The translations under genes were made by a program, and so were the position numbers. The notes below the pieces were generated by a model. That model ran no database searches and was not told the origin of the DNA. It was given only the letters and a program-made list of their open reading frames with translations. From Planctomycetaceae bacterium (GTDB lineage: Bacteria; Planctomycetota; Planctomycetia; Planctomycetales; Planctomycetaceae): a stretch of DNA of 48,323 nucleotides. This document shows, one piece after another, positions 43,922 to 48,323 of the stretch (positions within the stretch are counted from its first letter, which is position 1; each line of letters begins with the position of its first letter). The stretch is taken from contig OMIV01000217.1 in NCBI GenBank assembly GCA_900299185.1, positions 1 to 48,323 of the forward strand, in the 5' to 3' direction.

Positions 43922-44000
43922 ACAAGCCCGATGCGCCGGCGAGTGCGTGCCTCTATGACGCAACAAAAGACACGCACTCGCTGGCGCTTCGGGCTCGTAT
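43922..44000. repeat. Palindromic repeat, ACGAGCCCGAAGCGC family, copy 2
   Basis: The left arm acaagcccgatgcgccggcg agtgcgtgcc (from 43922) pairs with the right arm gacacgcactcgctggcgct tcgggctcgta (to 43999), with about 18 bases between. The reverse complement of the right arm matches the left arm of copy 1 (33498) at nearly every position for 26 bases. It lies in the 367-base gap between the HTH-receiver and BatA genes; nothing else is supported there except a weak hairpin (agcccgaag/cttcgggct, 44035-44083). Confidence 0.8.
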
Positions 44001-44157
44001 TCTCAGCCGACTCGGCATCTCCCCAAAAGCCGAAAGCCCGAAGATCACCGCGCGGCGTTTAGACCGCTCGGTTCCTTCGGGCTGTGGCGATGCAATCAAG
44101 CTCTCGTCATTCGGTGCTATCGCGTCTGACCGACACGAGCACGAATCAATCAATTGC

Positions 44158-44733
44158 TTAGGCGTAGCTGGGCTCGAGCAACTGGCTGACCTTGGCAACC
44201 AACTCCTCGCTGGAGAATGGCTTGCGGAGATAATCATCAGCACCCGCGTTGCGAGCACTCTCGCCTTCAACACCGGTCTCAGAGGCCACGAGGACCACCT
44301 TCACACGCTCAGCACCATTGGCCTTGCGAACGAAGCTGACCACGTCGCGAGCACTCAGACCTGGAATCTTCAAATCGAGCAGCATCACCGTGGGCTTGAA
44401 GGTGCCCAACAGCGAGCCGGCATGGAAGCCGTCCGAAGCGACCGAAGTCGCAAAGCCCGACTGCTGTAAGGTGCCTTCCACCTGACGAGCCAACGTCGGA
44501 TCGCTTTCAACGATGAGGACTCGCTTGTCCTTCTGTGAGAAGTCTTCCGGAACCGGTATGTTGTTAATGCGCAGGAACTCCAAGAAGTCCTCTACGCTCA
44601 CTCGGTTATCGCCACGACCGGGAAGCTGGTACGCCTTGAGACGACCACGCTCGATCCAACGGATGACCGTGCGAAAGTTGACTCCACAATACTTGGCAAT
44701 TTCACCTGTCGTAAGAATCTGCTTTGGTTGCAT
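44158..44733 (-). CDS. Excisionase-type HTH fused to a receiver domain
   Basis: The 191-residue protein has an N-terminal helix-turn-helix of the excisionase/MerR-like (HTH_17) type: LTTGEIAKYCGVNFRTVIRWIERGRLKAYQLPG (residues 7-39). A receiver domain occupies about 71-187: acidic residues E76 and D78, phosphoacceptor D120 in VMLLDLKIPG and lysine K171 in LRKPF. The order is reversed compared with most response regulators, where the receiver comes first. It probably binds DNA under control of a kinase; none is adjacent. The ATG at 44731-44733 begins the HTH; AAGG lies nine bases upstream. An earlier in-frame start would add 25 unconserved residues. Confidence 0.85.
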   Translation of the reverse strand: MQPKQILTTGEIAKYCGVNFRTVIRWIERGRLKAYQLPGRGDNRVSVEDFLEFLRINNIPVPEDFSQKDKRVLIVESDPTLARQVEGTLQQSGFATSVASDGFHAGSLLGTFKPTVMLLDLKIPGLSARDVVSFVRKANGAERVKVVLVASETGVEGESARNAGADDYLRKPFSSEELVAKVSQLLEPSYA

Positions 44734-45397
44734 GACGCCGCCTTCGTTGCGAGATGAAGCCACACTTTCCGCGCGTCGGTCTAGCCCAGCAAAAGCGACC
44801 GGACGCATTTACAAATGCGGAGTGCGGGTCATCTCAATGAGATCGAGAAGCCCAGAACGAGTTAGTCCACAGGCAGCAGCCACCAATGCCGGCTGCCAAC
44901 GTCTCGCGAAGTCATCGACGCTACCTAAGCCCAAACCATGTGCGTCGTGAGGAACGGCATCTAGGAAGGGGTTCCAGACGGCCCGCCTAGCCCGCCGAAT
45001 CCCGTCCACTCAGAACTCGCACCTTTAACCTACGTCACACATGAGGGATGTCAAACGGGCTTGTTCCGAGTGTCGTGAAGCAGAGTCGTGGGAGTTGAAC
45101 TCGCACCGAAATGTCGCGTCAGTCAGGCGCCGGTGACTGACAATGTTGCCAAAACGCAACGACACACAGGCTTCTCTGCCATCTCCAGCCAATTCGAACG
45201 CTCTCCTTCAGTTGCTCGGCTCGTTCTAGTGATCAGTTGGCCAATGGCTCTGATGGTCTATCCGTGCGGGAGATGTTCGTGTGAGGACGGATGGGCGAGA
45301 GCCGCGTCTCTTGGTCCGCCCTCTCTCACACGGATATGTCTCACGCGGATGAAATCACTAACCGACAGAGTCGATCTGGGAGTCGAGTCCCGAAGAG
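44734..45397. other. 664-base gap without a supported gene
   Basis: Open frames up to 109 codons exist on the plus strand but have no family resemblance. Structures seen: gcatttacaaatgc (a perfect small palindrome just beyond 44800), a hairpin gtcagtca-ggcgccgg-tgactgac (45118-45141), and a loose inverted repeat gtgtgag ... ctcacac (about 45279-45338). I find no tRNA cloverleaf. It is the upstream region of the HTH-receiver gene and the downstream region of the sulfatase. Confidence 0.4.
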
Positions 45398-46903
45398 CTA
45401 TCGCAGATGCTCAATAAATGTCGCGCCGCTGTGTTTCATCTCGGCCATGAACACTTCACGCAACCGCTTCAACAGCGCGGCATCAGAGCCCACCAAATTC
45501 TTTAGCTCCTCGGGATCAGCCTGCAGGTCATAGATCTCCTCAGGCATGTCCTCGGCCAGGTTGCGGATGTACTTAAAACGACCTTGCCTCACCGCGAACC
45601 ACCACGGCACGTTGCTATGAGTCGCGTCGCCATGCTCAGCCAGCAACTTGGCCACGTCGCTTCCAAAGTGATGACCGGTATGTTCGAAAAGCGCGGCGTG
45701 AGGCCAGTCCGCATGTTCGGGATCTCGCAACAATGGAGTCAGATCGCGACCGTGCATTCTCCACGGCAGATCGAGACGACAGTGCCCGAAGAACGTGGCA
45801 ACTAAGTCCTGACTGGTCACAGCTTGCTGACACACCCGGCCCTGCGGCACATGGCCCGGTCGGCTGATGATGAGCGGCGAGCGGACGTTAGCGTCATACG
45901 GTGCGAGCTTTGTGCGGAAGCCATGCTCACCCATCGAGAAGCCTTGGTCAGCGGTGAAGACCACCAATGTGTTCTCAAGCTGGCCGGTCTCTTTGAGTGT
46001 CGCCAGTACCTGTCCGATGCCTTCATCCAACGACAACACGCACTCATTCACCTGCCGAACAAAGTCCGCATAAGTCTTGGTGCTCTTCCCGCTTTCATCT
46101 CCAAACTTTTCACCGTTCTTGCCCATCAGCGGGATGCCGTTGGGACCAGCCGACCACGCTTGAGTCAGATCGAGATACTTCGGCTTGCCGACTCGCGGAG
46201 GAAAGATGTCCGCTGGAACGGGCACCGGAGCATCGCGGTACGCTCCCAGATGTCGCTTGGCTGGATGAGACGGTCCATGCACTCCGCCGTAGCACAGCCA
46301 CAAGTACCACGGCTTCTGAGGATCGCGCTGCTCGCCCTTGATGTAGTCGCAAGCCCAGCGCGTGTAGTTGTCGGTCGAGTACCCCTTAACCGTCTTCTCT
46401 TCACCGTTCACGGCCAGCAGTTGGTTGTCGTAATAAGCACCGGCGTTCTCAGGATGCTTCGGTCGATTCCACACAATCTGATGGTCCCAATCACGACCGA
46501 ACCCGGCATCGGTCCCTGTATGCCACTTGCCGATCTGAGCCGTGTGGTAACCACGCTCACGAAAAATTTTCGGCCAGAAACGAGCTTGCTGAGGGTCATA
46601 CGTGCTGCCCGGATAAGTCCCTTCCATCCGCATCGATTCAATGCCATGCGGAAGATGACCGGTCAACAACGTCGCTCGTGACGGCATACACCACGCCCCG
46701 AGGTACGCCGCATCAAAGCGGACTCCAGACCGAGCCAGCGCGTCGATGTTGGGAGTCTTCACCCACGGATAGCTCCCCGGAAAACAACCCACCGTCTTGA
46801 ATGATTGATCGTCCGTAAAAATGAAAAGCACATTCGGTCGATCTGCCGCGCTAACAATGGCCCCCGACAGAACAGCGACAAGCAGCAGCAAGTTTCGAAT
46901 CAT
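45398..46903 (-). CDS. Secreted sulfatase (formylglycine type)
   Basis: The 501-residue protein has a signal peptide (about 1-19) and a type I sulfatase domain: metal ligands in FTDDQS (D31, D32), the formylglycine site CMPSR (Cys72, the CxPSR consensus), QIGKWH and the later FTADQGFSMGEHG. The active cysteine must be converted to formylglycine by a maturase not seen here. It should hydrolyse sulfate esters, probably on algal or animal polysaccharides, outside the cytoplasm. GAG lies about six bases before the ATG (46901-46903). It is divergent from the right-edge gene. Confidence 0.95.
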   Translation of the reverse strand: MIRNLLLLVAVLSGAIVSAADRPNVLFIFTDDQSFKTVGCFPGSYPWVKTPNIDALARSGVRFDAAYLGAWCMPSRATLLTGHLPHGIESMRMEGTYPGSTYDPQQARFWPKIFRERGYHTAQIGKWHTGTDAGFGRDWDHQIVWNRPKHPENAGAYYDNQLLAVNGEEKTVKGYSTDNYTRWACDYIKGEQRDPQKPWYLWLCYGGVHGPSHPAKRHLGAYRDAPVPVPADIFPPRVGKPKYLDLTQAWSAGPNGIPLMGKNGEKFGDESGKSTKTYADFVRQVNECVLSLDEGIGQVLATLKETGQLENTLVVFTADQGFSMGEHGFRTKLAPYDANVRSPLIISRPGHVPQGRVCQQAVTSQDLVATFFGHCRLDLPWRMHGRDLTPLLRDPEHADWPHAALFEHTGHHFGSDVAKLLAEHGDATHSNVPWWFAVRQGRFKYIRNLAEDMPEEIYDLQADPEELKNLVGSDAALLKRLREVFMAEMKHSGATFIEHLR

Positions 46904-47127
46904 GGATATCTCAATGATTTAAGGGCGACGGGAAGTTATCTCGACCTCAAACGATACTCGGATGACTTGCCAAATTTGATGTCACAACGCTTCCACTTTT
47001 TATCTCAATAAAAGCGCTGCCCTAGGACTCTGCTCGCGATGTCGTAGCATGAGCAACGCTCTCGCGAGAGACTGACGATTTCAGAGTCTTTCGAATGCAT
47101 CCCGCAACTGTGCTTCATGGAAGCCGC

Positions 47128-48323
47128 ATGAATCGCATCACGCCACTCACCGAAGCAGTCGCTTGGTTCGACGTTTGTCGGAGAGCGAGCACGTTGTGGC
47201 TATGCGGCTTACTCATCACGTTGCCAGTTCACTCACGAGCCGCCGACCCAACAGCATCCAGAATCGGCCCAAGCTTCCAAGCTCGCTTCGCCGATGGTCG
47301 CTCTGAGCCCGTGCATTTCGTCGCATCGAGTGACCGTCAGCGACTCGTACTATCGAACGGCAAGGCTCTGGCAGACGTTGAGCGACTCGATCGACCGAAC
47401 CGCATTCAAGACGCGCTCTCCCCTGCCCCGCTGAGTGTTGTTGAGTTCGCGAACGGCGACCGTCTCACCGGAGCAATCATCCGTGCGGACGAGAAGAAGC
47501 TCGAACTCCAACGTCCCAACGGCGGCTCGTTGTTGCGGCTGGATGTCGGCTCGCTGGCTCAGATCGAACTCACTCCGGGCCTGAGCACGCTCGCTGGTGA
47601 TGAAGACATCGGAACGACTTCGAATCTGTGGCGCGATGCCAATCACAAACCGCTCGCGCGACGAGTCGACTCCGCGCTCGGTCACCTGACACAGCTCGAT
47701 CGAGCCGCGCGATTGAGTTGGGACCAACCGCTCTCGCGCGGGCAAGTCGTTGTCTGGCTAAGCGTGCCAGCAAAGCCTCAAGAAGTTCTGTCCTTGAGCT
47801 TCAACTTCGGAAGCAACGTGCCGCGCTGCGAACTCGAATTGCGTCGAGCTGGGCCGGGCCACGAGCTACTCGTCACAACTCGATCAGCTTCGACATCCGC
47901 AGCGCGAGCCCCCATGAAGCTCGCCGTGCCAGATGCTCGCTTCTGTCTGCGAGCACTCCTGCACGGCGATCAATTTCTAGTGGCGATCAATAGCGATGTC
48001 GTCTCGCACGGATCGCTTTCGCAGGGCTTGCTGGAATTGAACTTACAGCGAGATCTCGGCCGTGAGTCCTCTTACGAATTCGGTCCGACCTTCGTGCAAG
48101 CCGTCGTTCCCAAGCCCGCGCCGCTGCTCGTGACCGAGCGGCAGCATGATGCATTGCGCCGAGGTTCCGACGAACTGCTCTTCGGACGTTTGAAGTCGTT
48201 GACGCCCGGAACGGCGGTCTTCGAAGTGCGACGTTCGGAACTCAGCGTGCCCGTGCGAGAAGTGCCGAGCATTCATTTCAACGACCGACAGCGCGGCAGC
48301 GAGTTCCCCTGGCTCGTGGGCAC
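47128..48323 (+). CDS. Secreted protein of unknown function, partial at right edge
   Basis: The frame is open from 47128 to the window end (398 codons, no stop), so the 3' part is missing. It encodes a signal peptide (STLWLCGLLITLPVHSRAAD, about 20-39). Two copies of a small beta motif are visible: VVEFANGDRLTGAI near residue 105, and LLFGRLKSLTPGTAVFEV with VPVREVPSIHF near 355-390. Such G-D-x-L-x-G modules occur in planctomycete secreted proteins without known function. GGAAG lies five bases before the chosen ATG; an in-frame ATG at 47095 would add 11 residues. The 224-base gap to the divergent sulfatase (46904-47127) should hold both promoters. Confidence 0.75.
   Translation, partial: MNRITPLTEAVAWFDVCRRASTLWLCGLLITLPVHSRAADPTASRIGPSFQARFADGRSEPVHFVASSDRQRLVLSNGKALADVERLDRPNRIQDALSPAPLSVVEFANGDRLTGAIIRADEKKLELQRPNGGSLLRLDVGSLAQIELTPGLSTLAGDEDIGTTSNLWRDANHKPLARRVDSALGHLTQLDRAARLSWDQPLSRGQVVVWLSVPAKPQEVLSLSFNFGSNVPRCELELRRAGPGHELLVTTRSASTSAARAPMKLAVPDARFCLRALLHGDQFLVAINSDVVSHGSLSQGLLELNLQRDLGRESSYEFGPTFVQAVVPKPAPLLVTERQHDALRRGSDELLFGRLKSLTPGTAVFEVRRSELSVPVREVPSIHFNDRQRGSEFPWLVG

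Noticed and set aside
45088-45417. 109-codon plus-strand frame in the 664-base gap
   Set aside because: No family resemblance or ribosome-binding site, and it overlaps the sulfatase end.
1-48323. CRISPR array, prophage, insertion sequence or integron
   Set aside because: No regularly spaced direct repeats and no transposase, integrase or phage structural gene were seen; the repeats present are palindromes in gene gaps.
1-48323. tRNA or rRNA genes
   Set aside because: Scanning by eye found no cloverleaf with GTTCRANYC-type T-arm or conserved rRNA segment in the gaps; a covariance-model search would be decisive.

Overview
The window looks like chromosomal DNA of a planctomycete (phylum Planctomycetota), probably a contig assembled from Nextera-prepared environmental DNA. 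Family content points there: two secreted cytochrome-type DUF1549/DUF1553 (PSD1) proteins, a DUF1559 pilin-like protein followed by a small lipoprotein, a DUF1080 protein, a CxPSR sulfatase, a zinc-ribbon/membrane protein of the MJ0042 type, a LEPR-XLL-type surface protein start, an EF-hand/TolB-propeller protein and many short intergenic palindromes. I could not assign an order or genus. I see no transposase, integrase, phage gene, CRISPR array, rRNA or tRNA. The first 45 bases are not genomic: they are Illumina Nextera adapter, so position 46 is the true left end.

Layout. 46-17066 is almost entirely minus strand: the start of a surface protein cut off by the adapter; an EF-hand/propeller protein; a four-gene cassette (GntR regulator, ABC ATPase, membrane permease, membrane-anchored WD40-like protein); a leucine-rich-repeat protein; an HTTM membrane protein with a partner gene; a GGDEF/HD-GYP-like signalling gene split by an in-frame stop; a UxaA-type dehydratase; and a small SmpA-like protein. 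17709-26344 has mixed strands: a zinc-ribbon membrane protein, an SDR oxidoreductase, SCO and DUF420 (both linked to cytochrome oxidase assembly), a cupin, a YhaO-like nuclease, nrdR, a DUF1080 protein and a secreted propeller-like protein. 26945-30778 is plus strand: a DUF1559 gene broken by an in-frame TAA, a lipoprotein and metG. 30976-37411 is minus strand: PSD1 protein 1, a double alpha/beta-hydrolase and lysS. 37619-41520 is plus strand: Nudix, BtpA-like and PSD1 protein 2. 41547-46903 is minus strand: a BatA/VWA protein, an HTH-receiver regulator and a sulfatase. A secreted protein gene runs off the right edge from 47128.

How it fits together. The housekeeping genes (metG, lysS, nrdR) sit among secreted and envelope genes of the kind planctomycetes use for polysaccharide degradation and surface structure (sulfatase, DUF1080, esterase, PSD1). 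The most coherent local system is the GntR-ABC-permease-WD40 cassette, which has a candidate operator over its own promoter. The most unusual observations are two genes with conserved coding sequence on both sides of a single in-frame TAA, a signalling protein whose last two modules have both lost their catalytic residues, and long intergenic gaps that mostly carry a palindromic element, several of them repeated within the window. I did not find a clearly new defence or mobile system.
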